Counted from the first letter of the stretch, positions 55,088 through 64,000 are shown. The stretch: DNA of 64,000 nt from Candidatus Kapaibacterium sp. (GCA_013414795.1 CP058732.1:980501-1044500), one strand, 5' to 3'. Translations and numbers: made by a program. Notes: generated by a model from the sequence alone, not told the origin.

Positions 55088-55168
55088 AATATTCTCCTAA
55101 AAAAATACAAATTTATGAAAAAAAGACTTTCTAAAGATTTTAAAAGAAAACATTCTGTGAAATCGATG

Positions 55169-56512
55169 CTATAATTCCATCCAATTCACTCTTTCAAGGT
55201 ATTTAGTGTCAATATTGCCTGCCAGAAAATCTGGATTGTCCATCATTTTCAAATGGAATGGAATAGTTGTTGGAACTCCTTCGATAACAAATTCTTCCAA
55301 CGCTCTTTTCATTTTAGCAATAGCCTCGTTTCTCGTTTTACCCCAGGTGATAAGTTTAGCAAGAAGCGAGTCGTAGAATGGCGGAATTTCATATTCCTGA
55401 TATATGTGTGAATCAATTCGGACACCGTGTCCACCAGGAAAATATAAACTCGTAATTTTACCAGGGGATGGACGAAAATCGTTGTAGGGGTCTTCGGCAA
55501 TTATTCTGCATTCGATTGAATGGAACTTTGGTTCTTGAATTTGAAGCGAAAGTTTCTCCCCAGCAGCAACAAGAATCTGTTCTTTTACAATGTCAACACC
55601 AAGAGATTCTTCGGTTACGGGATGTTCTACTTGAATTCGAGTGTTCATTTCCATAAAGTAGAAATTCAAATCCTCATCAACAAGGAATTCTATAGTTCCA
55701 GGACCAATGTAGTCGACCGCTTTCGCCCCTTTGATTGCTGCTTCACCCATTTTTTGGCGGACTTCTGGAGTGAGCAATGGAGAAGGTGCCTCTTCAATCA
55801 ATTTTTGATGTCGTCTTTGTAATGAACATTCTCTTTCGTTTAAATGAATAATGTTTCCATACTTGTCGCCAATAACTTGAACTTCTATGTGATGGGACCT
55901 TCCGACAAGTTTTTCTATGTAAACATCTGGGCTACCAAAGAAACTTCCAGCCTCTGCTTTTGCTATACCGAAAGATTTCATTAGTTCCTCTCGGTCCTTA
56001 ACGACACGCATTCCTCGACCCCCACCGCCAGCGGCTGCTTTAATGATTATTGGATAGCCAATTTCCTCTGCAATCGATAATGCTTCCTCGAGTGAATGGA
56101 CAATTCCATTGCTTCCGGGAATAACGGGGACACCTGCTTTTTGCATTGTTTCTTTTGCAACGCTTTTGTTTCCCATTCTTGATATTGAATCTGGCTTCGG
56201 ACCAATGAAAACAAAGCCAGAGGCTTCGCAAATTTCTGCAAAAGTTGCATTTTCAGCCAAAAAGCCATAGCCAGGATGGATTGCATCCACATTGGTAATC
56301 TGTGCCGCGGCGATGATAGCAGGAATGTACAAGTAACTTTTCGAGGAAGGCGGTGGTCCAATACAGACTGCCTCGTCGGCAAATTTAACTGGGAGCGAGT
56401 AGCGGTCTGCTTCAGAATATACCACTACGGTTTTAATTCCCAGTTCTTTGCAAGCCCTAATAACTCTTAGGGCGATTTCGCCACGATTCGCAATTAATAT
56501 TTTTTTAAACAT
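55169..56512 (-). CDS. accC: Acetyl-CoA carboxylase, biotin carboxylase subunit
   Basis: A 447-residue ATP-grasp enzyme that carboxylates biotin on AccB. The N-terminus [20 protein letters not shown], the [11 protein letters not shown] loop, the glycine-rich [13 protein letters not shown], and [14 protein letters not shown] are diagnostic. It lies downstream of accB but with a 236-bp gap, wider than in many efp-accB-accC operons; that gap is AT-rich and shows no gene. Confidence 0.97.
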   Translation of the reverse strand: MFKKILIANRGEIALRVIRACKELGIKTVVVYSEADRYSLPVKFADEAVCIGPPPSSKSYLYIPAIIAAAQITNVDAIHPGYGFLAENATFAEICEASGFVFIGPKPDSISRMGNKSVAKETMQKAGVPVIPGSNGIVHSLEEALSIAEEIGYPIIIKAAAGGGGRGMRVVKDREELMKSFGIAKAEAGSFFGSPDVYIEKLVGRSHHIEVQVIGDKYGNIIHLNERECSLQRRHQKLIEEAPSPLLTPEVRQKMGEAAIKGAKAVDYIGPGTIEFLVDEDLNFYFMEMNTRIQVEHPVTEESLGVDIVKEQILVAAGEKLSLQIQEPKFHSIECRIIAEDPYNDFRPSPGKITSLYFPGGHGVRIDSHIYQEYEIPPFYDSLLAKLITWGKTRNEAIAKMKRALEEFVIEGVPTTIPFHLKMMDNPDFLAGNIDTKYLERVNWMEL

Positions 56513-56748
56513 TATTTTTATCCAAAATCAACCAAAATCAACAATAGGAATCTAAATAATTCTTAAAGATACAAGAGTTTAGTGAATTATTTTTATTTAG
56601 GCAAAACCGATTCGACAGTAGAATTGTTCCCTGGATTGTCTTGATTCTTAAATCTTGATGTGGAACTTGCAAAATTTTAATTAATATGGAAAAAACATTT
56701 TGATAGTTGTAAACTATGGATAAGGCAATGCAATGCATATCAAAAGTA

Positions 56749-57228
56749 TTAATCTGGTTTTATCAACATTAGTGTTTGGTTATATTCCACTGGTTTGCCG
56801 TTTTCAACAAGAATTTCAACCACAGTTCCAGCCACGTCGCTTACTATTTCGTTCATAACCTTCATAGCCTCGACAATGCAAACTGTTTGACCTGGAACGA
56901 CGTGGCTTCCAACTTCCACGAACGGGTCCGCCTCGGGTGAAGGAGATCGATAAAATGTGCCAACGATTGGTGAATTAATTTTATGGTACGTTACCGCAGT
57001 GGTTTCTTTCACTTGCTCGTTAGTTTTTGCAATAGGTTCCGAAGGAGAAATTTGCTGTTCAATAAGGATACTTCTCTGCTCTGGAACAACCAAAGGTTGT
57101 GGTTGTTGAGCAACAATTTCAACCTTACGGGAGAGAGAAATCTTTAGTCCGTTTTCTTCAATAGTTAAATCGGTTAGGGAACTTTGGTCGAATATTTTTA
57201 AAATTTTTCTTAAGTAGTTCAAATCCAT
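56749..57228 (-). CDS. accB: Biotin carboxyl carrier protein of acetyl-CoA carboxylase
   Basis: A 159-residue carrier. The biotinyl Lys lies in VEAMKVMNEI near the C-terminus, in a domain starting KINSPIVGTFYRSPSPE. The N-terminal helix (MDLNYLRKILKIFDQS) and a Pro-Gln-rich linker are typical. ATG 57228 is used; a TTG at 57240 is possible. It follows efp, as in many bacteria. Confidence 0.95.
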   Translation of the reverse strand: MDLNYLRKILKIFDQSSLTDLTIEENGLKISLSRKVEIVAQQPQPLVVPEQRSILIEQQISPSEPIAKTNEQVKETTAVTYHKINSPIVGTFYRSPSPEADPFVEVGSHVVPGQTVCIVEAMKVMNEIVSDVAGTVVEILVENGKPVEYNQTLMLIKPD

Positions 57229-57244
57229 TTTATTTACCAATTAA

Positions 57245-57817
57245 TTAAGTTTCCTTAACTCTTTCAACATATTCACCAGTTCGTGTATCAACACGAATCA
57301 AATCCCCTTCATTAATGAAGATTGGGACTTGGATTGTTACCCCACTTTCCAAAACGGCTGGTTTCAAAACATTTGTAGCGGTGTCGCCACGAACACCGGG
57401 TTCAGTTTGTACGACTCGCAAGTTGACGTGGGTTGGTAATTCAACACCAATTGGTTGACCATCAACAAAAGCAATTTGAACTTCCATATTTTCTGTCAGA
57501 TAATTAACTGCATTTCCAACAAGTTCGGAATCGAGCGGGATTTGTTCGAAATTTTCCATATCCATAAAGAAGTAGTTGTGGCCATCGTTATATAAATATT
57601 GAAAGTCTTTACGTTCGACATAAACAAATTCAATAGATTCACCAGAACGGAATCGATATTCGCTCAAACGTCCAGTTTTCATATTTCGCATTTTGACTTG
57701 ATAGAAAGCACGCAGGTTTCCTGGTGTCCTATGTTCAGATTCAAGGACAATGTGTAGTTCGCCGTTAAAGTTAATTACTGCTCCGGGTCTTAAATCCGAT
57801 GTTGTTCCCATTGGCAT
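57245..57817 (-). CDS. efp: Elongation factor P with Asn at the tip position
   Basis: A 190-residue EF-P that relieves ribosome stalling at polyproline. The KOW-like N-terminal domain, the OB domain, and the C-terminal stretch GDTATNVLKPAVLESG are all present. The tip loop reads EHRTPGNLRAF: Asn34 stands where a modified Lys or Arg is usual. ATG 57817 has AGGTG upstream. It heads the efp-accB-accC run. Confidence 0.95.
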   Translation of the reverse strand: MPMGTTSDLRPGAVINFNGELHIVLESEHRTPGNLRAFYQVKMRNMKTGRLSEYRFRSGESIEFVYVERKDFQYLYNDGHNYFFMDMENFEQIPLDSELVGNAVNYLTENMEVQIAFVDGQPIGVELPTHVNLRVVQTEPGVRGDTATNVLKPAVLESGVTIQVPIFINEGDLIRVDTRTGEYVERVKET

Positions 57818-57854
57818 AGTTTCACCTTTTATTTAATAGTTTGACATAAAAAAG

Positions 57855-57925
57855 AGGTGCCAGCCGGATTCGAACCGACGTAGGAGGTTTTGCAGACCTC
57901 TGCCTAACCACTCGGCCATGGCACC
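57855..57925 (-). tRNA. tRNA-Cys (GCA)
   Basis: A complete 71-nt cloverleaf: a 7-bp acceptor stem (GGTGCCA with TGGCACC), a D-arm with GGTTAGGC, an anticodon stem GAGGT/ACCTC with the loop CTGCAAA (anticodon GCA), and a T-arm with TTCGAAT. The discriminator is U. No CCA is encoded. A T run follows. Confidence 0.95.
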
Positions 57926-58092
57926 ATTAGGTTTACAAAATTAAGAAAAAAATGCAAATTAACCAAATTGTATTTTGTTGTCCAATCGTTTGGATTTAGT
58001 ATCTTATTTTATTTCAATTAATTATTCAAAATCTATATTCAGAGTCAGTTTCGATGATAATCAGGCGAAACTTGATGAGCAAATCAATATTT

Positions 58093-58902
58093 TTATTCTG
58101 TTATCATTATTTTTTTGATAATTGGTTTGTTGTCAATTTTATATAAAGCAAAATAAACGCCAAAGGGTAATACTTGAACAAATCTAATAACCTCTTCTTT
58201 TGTGGGTTTGATACTTGATACAATTCTACCATCGATTGAAAAAATGTTTATGTTCGAGTTTATCAATTCAAAGTTTTCTAAATTTTCAAAAAGATGGGTG
58301 TTATTTTTCCCTATGGTTATCGTTTCGGAGGATTTATCTTCTTCATTCACGCTACTAACAGATTTAACTTGTATTTCTACAACAGGTGCAAAATTCCATA
58401 TGTCGTTGTTGTCTTCCTTCCCGTTGTTATTCGATGCAAGCCCAACTGCTTGCAAGTAGTAGGTTCCAGGGTTCGTGGGTGCGGTCCAATAAAACTCATA
58501 TGTTGAGGCTCCGGCTGTAAAATTCTTTGGTTGCTGATGTGTTAATTCCGACTTCGACAAATATAAGCCACTGTTAGGACCTGGCTCTAAAGTTCCCGCA
58601 GAAGTCGAGCCGTTCAATTGGTTTTTCACAGCAATATTGCACCCGCTAGTTACGCCCGTTGGACTTTGAATTGTTAACAAAATTTTAACTTTCTGACCGG
58701 GAGAAAACTCGAAAGAACCAGTTTCGGAACTTAAAAAAACATTTACATTCTGGCTAGGGGATTTTGCGTGGCATTCCCCACAACTTATTGAATTGTTGTT
58801 TGTTCTTCCAGTTATTCCATTCCTTTTTGCGTAAAGATTATTGAACGAAAGCAAAGAAAAGAGTACAAAGACAATGGTCCAAATTAAAGAAAATTTTTTC
58901 AT
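58093..58902 (-). CDS. Exported CxxCH-containing Reeler-like (choice-of-anchor V) protein
   Basis: A 269-residue exported protein with a signal peptide (MKKFSLIWTIVFVLFSLLSF). A single heme-c type motif CGECH lies at residues 41-45 near the mature N-terminus. A beta-rich domain follows with SPGQKVKILLTIQSP and FYWTAPTNPGTYYLQAVGLA, like the Reeler or choice-of-anchor V domain. The C-terminal 80 residues are T9SS-like (INIFSIDGRIVSS, LPFGVYFALYKID). It is last in a minus-strand run with YceI, b561-like and Rieske genes. Whether heme is bound is not proven. Confidence 0.75.
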   Translation of the reverse strand: MKKFSLIWTIVFVLFSLLSFNNLYAKRNGITGRTNNNSISCGECHAKSPSQNVNVFLSSETGSFEFSPGQKVKILLTIQSPTGVTSGCNIAVKNQLNGSTSAGTLEPGPNSGLYLSKSELTHQQPKNFTAGASTYEFYWTAPTNPGTYYLQAVGLASNNNGKEDNNDIWNFAPVVEIQVKSVSSVNEEDKSSETITIGKNNTHLFENLENFELINSNINIFSIDGRIVSSIKPTKEEVIRFVQVLPFGVYFALYKIDNKPIIKKIMITE

Positions 58903-58913
58903 TTTCCCTCCAA

Positions 58914-59456
58914 TTAATTTAGTTGAAATTCACAGTAGAACTCGAAACGAAGATATTCTTCCGAAGGAACAAAAAGTAATTTGGGTCTTTCGACATTAAA
59001 AGCGTCCAAACTAATGGCAAATTTTCCGTCGATTTTCATAATGTTGTTTAACAGGGATTTTTTGGCATAAATTGTTATGTTCTTTGTTATGCCGTGAAAA
59101 GTTAAATCACCATATATTATCAAAGAGTCGCCATTATCGACTATTTTGGTGCTTCTAAACTTAGTGTATGGATACTTCAAAGCCTCGATTAATTCCATTG
59201 CGTGGGAATCCCGATTGGAATTACCGCTGTTGAAAGTATTCACCTTGACTTGTGCAATCGCATTAACGATTTTGTTTGTTTGCACATCAAGTTCAATTTT
59301 AACTTGCAGTTGGTTGCTTGTACCAATGACGTCGTGTGCTGGATGGCGAAGTTCGTAAGAGATTTTTGATTTATTTGTTATGTTCGAAACGATTTTCGTT
59401 TGAGAATATAAAATGTTTGAAGTTAAGAAGATTAAAACTAATAAGATTTTCAACAT
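58914..59456 (-). CDS. YceI-family protein
   Basis: A 180-residue exported protein with a signal peptide (MLKILLVLIFLTSNILYS). The YceI lipocalin-like barrel shows ISYELRHPAHDVIGTS, MELIEALKYPYTKFRS, YGDLTFHGITKNI, and FAISLDAFNVERPKL. YceI proteins bind isoprenoid lipids and are often linked to redox proteins. It lies 11 nt upstream of the CxxCH gene and 11 nt after the b561-like gene. Confidence 0.88.
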   Translation of the reverse strand: MLKILLVLIFLTSNILYSQTKIVSNITNKSKISYELRHPAHDVIGTSNQLQVKIELDVQTNKIVNAIAQVKVNTFNSGNSNRDSHAMELIEALKYPYTKFRSTKIVDNGDSLIIYGDLTFHGITKNITIYAKKSLLNNIMKIDGKFAISLDAFNVERPKLLFVPSEEYLRFEFYCEFQLN

Positions 59457-59467
59457 TTTATTACTCC

Positions 59468-60274
59468 TTATCTAAATAACAGAATACTCAGCATTGCAAT
59501 AGTGTAGGCAGAGAAAGTAACATAACCAAACGTTTGATGGATTCTTGCGGTTTTATAGTAGTCACTGCTTGAGTTAATCATTTTTCCTATGATAGGTGTT
59601 GCGACCATTCCCAAAAAATGTAACCAAGCAACTGTTTTATGAAAAGTTATTGTTGAAAATTCCTTGTTTCTTTGCAATGGTGGTGGGGTTATTACGCTTA
59701 TCAATCCAGTCAAGCCATAAAGTCCTATTGTTGAATAAAGAAATTTCTTATGCAAGTCGGGGGAATCCAACTTGCCGTCGAGCCAGAACTGTCCAGCCAA
59801 AACAGTTCCAAGCATTAAGCCCCATGAAATAAGTCCGCTGGTTTGATGAATAGTTAGCATTGTTCTACGCCAAGTCAATTCTTTTTCTCTCTGGTTTGGT
59901 GTTAGTTCTGATGTTATTCCAATTTTGCGGAAAAGTCCTTTTTCCCCCCATAAAAATTTTTCCATAAAACTTATGTTCGACGGAAGCAAAGGAATTTCGC
60001 CCACGGTCTCCTCGAACTCCAAAAGATTGGTGTCCCCAACTGTTTGGTTGTTTTGATTGGAAGACAAAAAAGTACTTTCACCAACTATGTCTTTTTTATC
60101 AAAACTAAAAGATGTTTTGGCATTATTAATAAGACTAAGGGAACTATTGAATTTGTTCGAACTGTCGACGAAGATTCGTGCTTTCATTATAGGATTGAAA
60201 TTTACGGTAAGAAATGAAAGCAATAAGATTCCTTTTAACAGTTTATTACGAAAAGATTCGTACCACATTTCCAT
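59468..60274 (-). CDS. Cytochrome b561-like membrane protein
   Basis: A 268-residue protein with an N-terminal hydrophobic leader, a variable exported stretch, and four C-terminal membrane segments. Each segment begins with a His: TIHQTSGLISWGLML, DLHKKFLYSTIGLYG, TFHKTVAWLHFLGM, and RIHQTFGYVTFSAY. This pattern fits a b561-type di-heme cytochrome, inferred from the His placement. ATG 60274 has GAAGAGA before it; the gene overlaps the Rieske gene by 29 bp, which suggests coupled translation. Confidence 0.65.
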   Translation of the reverse strand: MEMWYESFRNKLLKGILLLSFLTVNFNPIMKARIFVDSSNKFNSSLSLINNAKTSFSFDKKDIVGESTFLSSNQNNQTVGDTNLLEFEETVGEIPLLPSNISFMEKFLWGEKGLFRKIGITSELTPNQREKELTWRRTMLTIHQTSGLISWGLMLGTVLAGQFWLDGKLDSPDLHKKFLYSTIGLYGLTGLISVITPPPLQRNKEFSTITFHKTVAWLHFLGMVATPIIGKMINSSSDYYKTARIHQTFGYVTFSAYTIAMLSILLFR

Positions 60275-60656
60275 TCTCTTCAACGTTATACACAACTAAA
60301 TTTTTCTTGGCTGGTCCTTTGGTGACTTTTCCGTCTATCGAAAATTCGGAACCGTGCTTGGGACAGATAATGTTCAAGTTCTCTGGGGAATATTCAAGCG
60401 TAACGCCTTCGTGAGTACATTTTGAACTTACAGCCTTTAAAATACCGTTTGAATTTCTAAATATTAATATGTTGTTGTAAACAACCCATCCATTTGGATT
60501 TTTGAGGTCTGCAAATTGAGTTTGGTTCAAATCGATTGTGAAATCAACATTGGTTGGGGCTGTCGTATTTGAGTCGCCGCAACCAGCAAAATTTTGGACG
60601 ATAATGTAAGAAGTGAGGGACAATCCAACGAATTTCAAAAACTCTTTGCGATCCAT
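60246..60656 (-). CDS. Rieske [2Fe-2S] lipoprotein-like protein
   Basis: A 136-residue exported protein. MDRKEFLKFVG resembles a twin-arginine-like leader (RK in place of RR), and a lipobox-like NFAGC follows near residue 26. The Rieske cluster motif is Cys80-x-His82 (KCTHEG) with Cys98-x-x-His101 (CPKHGSEF). It may hand electrons to the adjacent b561-like protein. An ATG four codons upstream (60668) is possible. Confidence 0.88.
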   Translation of the reverse strand: MDRKEFLKFVGLSLTSYIIVQNFAGCGDSNTTAPTNVDFTIDLNQTQFADLKNPNGWVVYNNILIFRNSNGILKAVSSKCTHEGVTLEYSPENLNIICPKHGSEFSIDGKVTKGPAKKNLVVYNVEENGNVVRIFS

Positions 60657-60830
60657 TTTACATTCCATTAGTTATACAAAAAAACAATAACAAGTAAATT
60701 TAGGTAAGGTTACAAAAAAAATTCAAAAATACAAACTTTTATTTTTAAAAATGTTTGAGAATTTGTTTACTGTTGTTTGAATGAATCTAAATGTGATGAT
60801 TGACAAAAGAGATTGATAAAAATAAATTAA

Positions 60831-60852
60831 GGGTTGATTAAATAATCAACCC
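60831..60852 (-). terminator. Hairpin after rpsP
   Basis: A perfect 10-bp stem (60831-60840 with 60843-60852) with a 2-nt gap lies 30 nt past the rpsP stop. On the minus strand it is followed by TTAATTTATTTTT, so it works as a terminator candidate. Confidence 0.7.
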
Positions 60853-60881
60853 GTTAAAATCAACTAGTAAAAGCCAAATTT

Positions 60882-61295
60882 TTATTGTTCTTGAGTAACT
60901 TGTTCTGCTTGCTCTTTTGCTTTCTTTTTGGCTTCTTCTCGTTTCTTTCTCAATTCTTTTCGACGGAAGTAACGAGCTAGAACAATCTCTTTGTGCTTTC
61001 GTACGATTTCCTCAATTTCTTCGGGGGTTTTGCCTTTGAATTGTAGATGGCGTGCAAGTAGTACTCCTTCGTAGGAAAGTAAGTTCCGAACAGTATCTGT
61101 CGGTTGAGCACCTTGGTTTAGCCAGAAAATTGCTCTTTCGCTGTTAATTTGAATTGTTGACGGTTGGGTGTTAGGGTCGAAATAGCCCAATCGCTCTAAA
61201 TATTTTCCGTCGCGTTTAACGCGGGCATCGACTACGACAATGTCGTAAACTGGATAGTGTTTTTTACCTTTTCTTCTTAATCTGATTTTTACCAT
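60882..61295 (-). CDS. rpsP: 30S ribosomal protein S16
   Basis: A 137-residue S16: [20 protein letters not shown] at the start, [20 protein letters not shown], and [19 protein letters not shown]. The C-terminal 50 residues are a Lys- and Glu-rich extension longer than in E. coli. It follows ffh by 21 nt, a common pairing. Confidence 0.97.
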   Translation of the reverse strand: MVKIRLRRKGKKHYPVYDIVVVDARVKRDGKYLERLGYFDPNTQPSTIQINSERAIFWLNQGAQPTDTVRNLLSYEGVLLARHLQFKGKTPEEIEEIVRKHKEIVLARYFRRKELRKKREEAKKKAKEQAEQVTQEQ

Positions 61296-61316
61296 ATTAC
61301 TCCTTTATAAAAAAAA

Positions 61317-62657
61317 TTACATTCCAAAACCTGGTGGTAAATTAAAGTTACGTAATAATTTACTTTTACCTCCTCTTGAGATAGTTTTCATCAATTTGGT
61401 CATATCTTCAAATTGTTTAATCAATCTATTTACATCTTGAATTGATGTACCACTTCCCAAAGCAATTCTTCTACGGCGGGAACCATTTAATATTTTAGGG
61501 TTTTCTCTTTCTTCTTTTGTCATCGAAAGAATAATAGCCTCGACTCGAGCAAATTGCCTCTCATCTATGTTGACATTTCTCAATGCCTTGTCCATACCTG
61601 GAAGGAATCCCAAAAGGTCGCGAATTGGTCCCATCTTCTTAATCATTCGTAATTGTTCAAGAAAGTCTTCGAAAGTAAATTGATTTTTTCGAAGTTTCTC
61701 TTCCAGTTTTTTGGCTTTTTGCTCGTCGAATTCTTGCTCTGCTTTTTCGACAAGAGTTACAATGTCGCCCATTCCAAGAATTCGCGATGCAATTCTTTCG
61801 GGATGGAACGGCTCGATTGCATCTAACTTTTCGCCAGTGCTAATGAATTTAATTGGTTTTCCAGTTACAGATAGAACCGAAAGAGCAGCACCACCGCGAG
61901 TATCACCATCAAGTTTAGTTAAAACGATACCAGTCAAAGGTAACTTCTCATCGAATGCTTTTGCAGTAGTTACCGCATCTTGACCAATCATCGCATCGCA
62001 AACGAAAAGCGTTTCGGTTGGGTTAACCAATTTGGCAAGTTTTTCGACTTCGTCCATCATTTCTTGGTCGATGGTAGTTCGACCAGCGGTATCGAAAATC
62101 AATACATCGCGGGAGAACTTTCGTGCATAGGACAAGGCTTCTTCGGCAATTTTCAAGGCATTTGTTTCGCCCGCAAGAGTGAAAACTGGAATGTTTGCCT
62201 GTTGTCCAAGTTGTTTTAATTGTTCAATAGCAGCGGGTCGATGTGTATCACAAGCAACGAGCAAGGGTTGACGTCCTTTTTTCTTTAAACTTTTGCCTAA
62301 CTTTGCACAAAAGGTCGTTTTACCAGAACCTTGTAAACCAGCAACAAGGATTTTTGTCGGTGGGGTCGGAGAGAAGACCAAATCTGAAAGTTTTTTTCCA
62401 AGAATTTCGACAAGTTCGTCATAAACGATTTTGACAATTACTTGCTCGGGGAGTAGTTTGCCTTTTACTTCGGTTCCAAGTGCTTTGGCTTTAACGTCTT
62501 CAACAAATTTCTTTGCGACATTCAGATTTACGTCTGCTTCAATTAGGGCACGACGAATTTCCCGTAAAGCATCTTCGATATTACTTTCGGTTATAACTGC
62601 TTGCCCTTTAAGTCGCTTAAGAGCAAGTTCTAATTTTTCCTGAAGACTTTCAAACAT
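61317..62657 (-). CDS. ffh: Signal recognition particle protein Ffh
   Basis: A 446-residue GTPase that targets nascent membrane proteins with the 4.5S RNA. The N domain is followed by the G domain with LQGSGKTTFCAKLG, DTAGR, and TKLDGDTRGG. The Met-rich M domain has PFHPERIASRILGMGD before it and GSGTSIQDVNRLIKQF, ending LPPGFGM. Upstream 280 nt to the next gene are AT-rich with no clear signal. Confidence 0.97.
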   Translation of the reverse strand: MFESLQEKLELALKRLKGQAVITESNIEDALREIRRALIEADVNLNVAKKFVEDVKAKALGTEVKGKLLPEQVIVKIVYDELVEILGKKLSDLVFSPTPPTKILVAGLQGSGKTTFCAKLGKSLKKKGRQPLLVACDTHRPAAIEQLKQLGQQANIPVFTLAGETNALKIAEEALSYARKFSRDVLIFDTAGRTTIDQEMMDEVEKLAKLVNPTETLFVCDAMIGQDAVTTAKAFDEKLPLTGIVLTKLDGDTRGGAALSVLSVTGKPIKFISTGEKLDAIEPFHPERIASRILGMGDIVTLVEKAEQEFDEQKAKKLEEKLRKNQFTFEDFLEQLRMIKKMGPIRDLLGFLPGMDKALRNVNIDERQFARVEAIILSMTKEERENPKILNGSRRRRIALGSGTSIQDVNRLIKQFEDMTKLMKTISRGGKSKLLRNFNLPPGFGM

Positions 62658-62887
62658 TTATGCGTTTCAAACAAAAAAGAACTATAAAATTAAATAAAAT
62701 CAATCAAATAACAAAAGAAGATATGTTTTAAATATTTTTTTATTTACCTTTGATTCCTTTATTGTCTTTGAATTTTAAGTTATTTTTTTTGCATTGTGGG
62801 GTGAATTTTTCACAAAAGAAAGAAACAAATTTTAAAACATTTAATAATTGTTTATGAAAGTGAAAATTTCAAAGAATAATAAATAAT

Positions 62888-62911
62888 AAGGGCGAAATTT
62901 CTTACGCCCTA
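62888..62911 (-). terminator. Weak hairpin after the right-edge gene
   Basis: A six- to seven-pair GC-rich stem (62888-62894 with 62905-62911) lies 27 nt past the stop of the partial gene. The following minus-strand sequence is AT-rich without a long T run. Confidence 0.45.
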
Positions 62912-62937
62912 AATTTTTGTACCATTTAGTTCAGTTC

Positions 62938-64000
62938 TTACTGTTTCATTAGCCACAAAGTAACTCTGTTGTCTAAATCTTTACTGTAATCAATGTTTCT
63001 GTATGTATATGTTTTACTATTAACTCCTACGATTTTACCTTTGTCATCATAGATTCCAAACTTGTCCACAATTACCAGCGATACATTTGTTAGAACCTTT
63101 CGCAAGTCTGCTGCACCCCAGATGTCAACCCATTGCATAAGTTCGCTGTACCACATAAGGTTATCTTTCTGAGTCAATTCCAGATGAAAAGTGATAACAT
63201 CAGTCAAATCATATCCACCGACTTCTTCGTGGTTTTGTTCTTTGTGGTCGTAAATTATTTTATTAATGTAGTTCTTTTCGTATGGGTTCATTTCAAGGTA
63301 CAAGGTTTGCTCTTTTTCAGTTGAACTTGAAGTTGTTTTTTCTTTGTGAGTAAATTTATTGTTTTGCCAAGTGATGGTGTTATTTGAAATAAAATTGAAA
63401 CTAAGGTCATAAATTTCTCCGCTGGACTCTTCAACCATTTTTAGAGTAATCTCTAGCATAAATTTTTTCAAATGCCCATAGTTTGATTTTTGAAAAGGTT
63501 GAGACCAATAATTAATCCCCCAAAAGTCGACGTATGCTTGGATTTTTTTTGAATTTTCAATTTCCGTCTTGGGTAATTTTAGTTCGAAGGCACCATTTGA
63601 GCATTCTGCATTGTAGAATTTAGAATCGACAAAAACAACCACTTTGCCATTGTAACCAATTATTTGGTTGTATTCTTCAGTTTCATAAGTTTTTGCTGTT
63701 CCTTTTATTGTACCATTTTCGGAGTCGATTTCATCGATTATAACCTCGAGTGGGGGAATAAAAAGGTAGAAGTCTTTAAGTGCTGCTGCAAAAAAGTTTG
63801 GAATTAGTTCCGAGGCTTGGGATTTTACGCATTCTAAATCGATGTATGGATAACCTCTATTCCTAAAAAGACTACTAAAATAACCATCGTCTTTGCACAT
63901 TTTAACTCGCCGCCCGCTTGGAAAAGTTTTGTAATATGTAAATTCCTCTGGAACATACTCAAGATTCTCCAATTTTGGAGACGGATATTCTTTTTCTCCG
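62938..64000 (-). CDS. Unrecognised protein, 5' end outside the window
   Basis: The frame is open to the right edge, so the N-terminus is missing and at least 353 residues are present. No start codon with a ribosome site is seen inside. The sequence is rich in aromatic and Asp-Asn residues with repeating beta-strand patterns (KVVVFVDSKFYN, LEITLKMVEESS, TFHLELTQKD, LTNVSLVIVDKFG). It has no catalytic motif or signal that I recognise. It may be an exported or surface protein; the upstream neighbour is unknown. Confidence 0.6.
   Translation of the reverse strand, partial: GEKEYPSPKLENLEYVPEEFTYYKTFPSGRRVKMCKDDGYFSSLFRNRGYPYIDLECVKSQASELIPNFFAAALKDFYLFIPPLEVIIDEIDSENGTIKGTAKTYETEEYNQIIGYNGKVVVFVDSKFYNAECSNGAFELKLPKTEIENSKKIQAYVDFWGINYWSQPFQKSNYGHLKKFMLEITLKMVEESSGEIYDLSFNFISNNTITWQNNKFTHKEKTTSSSTEKEQTLYLEMNPYEKNYINKIIYDHKEQNHEEVGGYDLTDVITFHLELTQKDNLMWYSELMQWVDIWGAADLRKVLTNVSLVIVDKFGIYDDKGKIVGVNSKTYTYRNIDYSKDLDNRVTLWLMKQ

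Noticed and set aside
55088-55168. Glycine riboswitch upstream of gcvH
   Set aside because: The leader is only about 80 nt, AT-rich, and lacks the conserved glycine aptamer helices.
1-64000. CRISPR array, rRNA operon or prophage
   Set aside because: No regularly spaced identical repeats, no rRNA-like sequence and no phage structural or integrase genes were seen.

Overview
This AT-rich 64 kb window has the marks of a Gram-negative, outer-membrane bacterium of the Bacteroidota/Chlorobiota-Ignavibacteriota side of the FCB group. The case rests on several large exported proteins ending in a type IX secretion (T9SS) sorting domain, promoter-like TAnnTTTG boxes, a Kdo-pathway isomerase (kdsD) and a Rpb6-like RNA polymerase omega subunit. 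Flagellar genes (flgL end, motA) at the left edge favour a motile Ignavibacteria/Kapabacteria-like lineage over classical Bacteroidia; this placement is inference. I see no rRNA, CRISPR array, insertion sequence or prophage. One tRNA (Cys, GCA) is present.

Layout. 1-8.5 kb: end of flgL, motA, a HIT protein, kdsD, then glycosyltransferases, a methyltransferase, rlmB, an EamA transporter and a FemAB/GNAT-like protein, which suggests surface-glycan assembly. 8.7-18 kb: two large arylsulfotransferase-like T9SS proteins downstream of a multi-PAS sensor kinase and a NarL-type regulator. 18-31 kb: murB, a solitary HsdR_N-DUF5655 protein, rpoZ, NUDIX, DedA and accA, a GT2 fused to an apparently dead phosphoglycosyltransferase, a Dpm1-like GT2, ptsI-ptsH, and a T9SS protein. 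31-43.8 kb: an accessory island of exported proteins on the minus strand. 43.8-57.8 kb: pepT-OPT transporter-flippase-like-rlmI-uppP-PPIase, a porin with a frameshifted YeeE/YedE transporter, a DapB-like gene, gcvH, and efp-accB-accC. 57.8-64 kb: tRNA-Cys, a small redox-like operon (Rieske, b561-like, YceI, CxxCH protein), ffh-rpsP, and an unrecognised partial gene.

The most unusual part is 34-43.8 kb. Three modules, all on the minus strand, each begin with a dispersed repeat of about 250-290 bp. A matching promoter region follows, with a TAnnTTTG box 25-26 nt before the start codon. Next comes a small exported gene (Cys-rich in two modules), then one or two larger exported proteins. Every repeat carries a poly-C tract (poly-G on the gene strand) of a different length: 10, 8 and 11. 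The tract separates two conserved open halves of a Cys-containing peptide, and in all three copies the halves are out of frame. This looks like a family of phase-variable or decaying exported-protein loci. A weak, degenerate fourth copy may lie upstream of the FN3-repeat gene at 31-33.6 kb.

Working together: kdsD, the glycosyltransferases, uppP, murB and the flippase-like protein serve envelope building; accA/accB/accC serve fatty-acid synthesis; pepT and the OPT transporter form a peptide uptake and cleavage pair; the T9SS proteins with FN3-like or beta-propeller modules form a large secreted or surface-attached repertoire.
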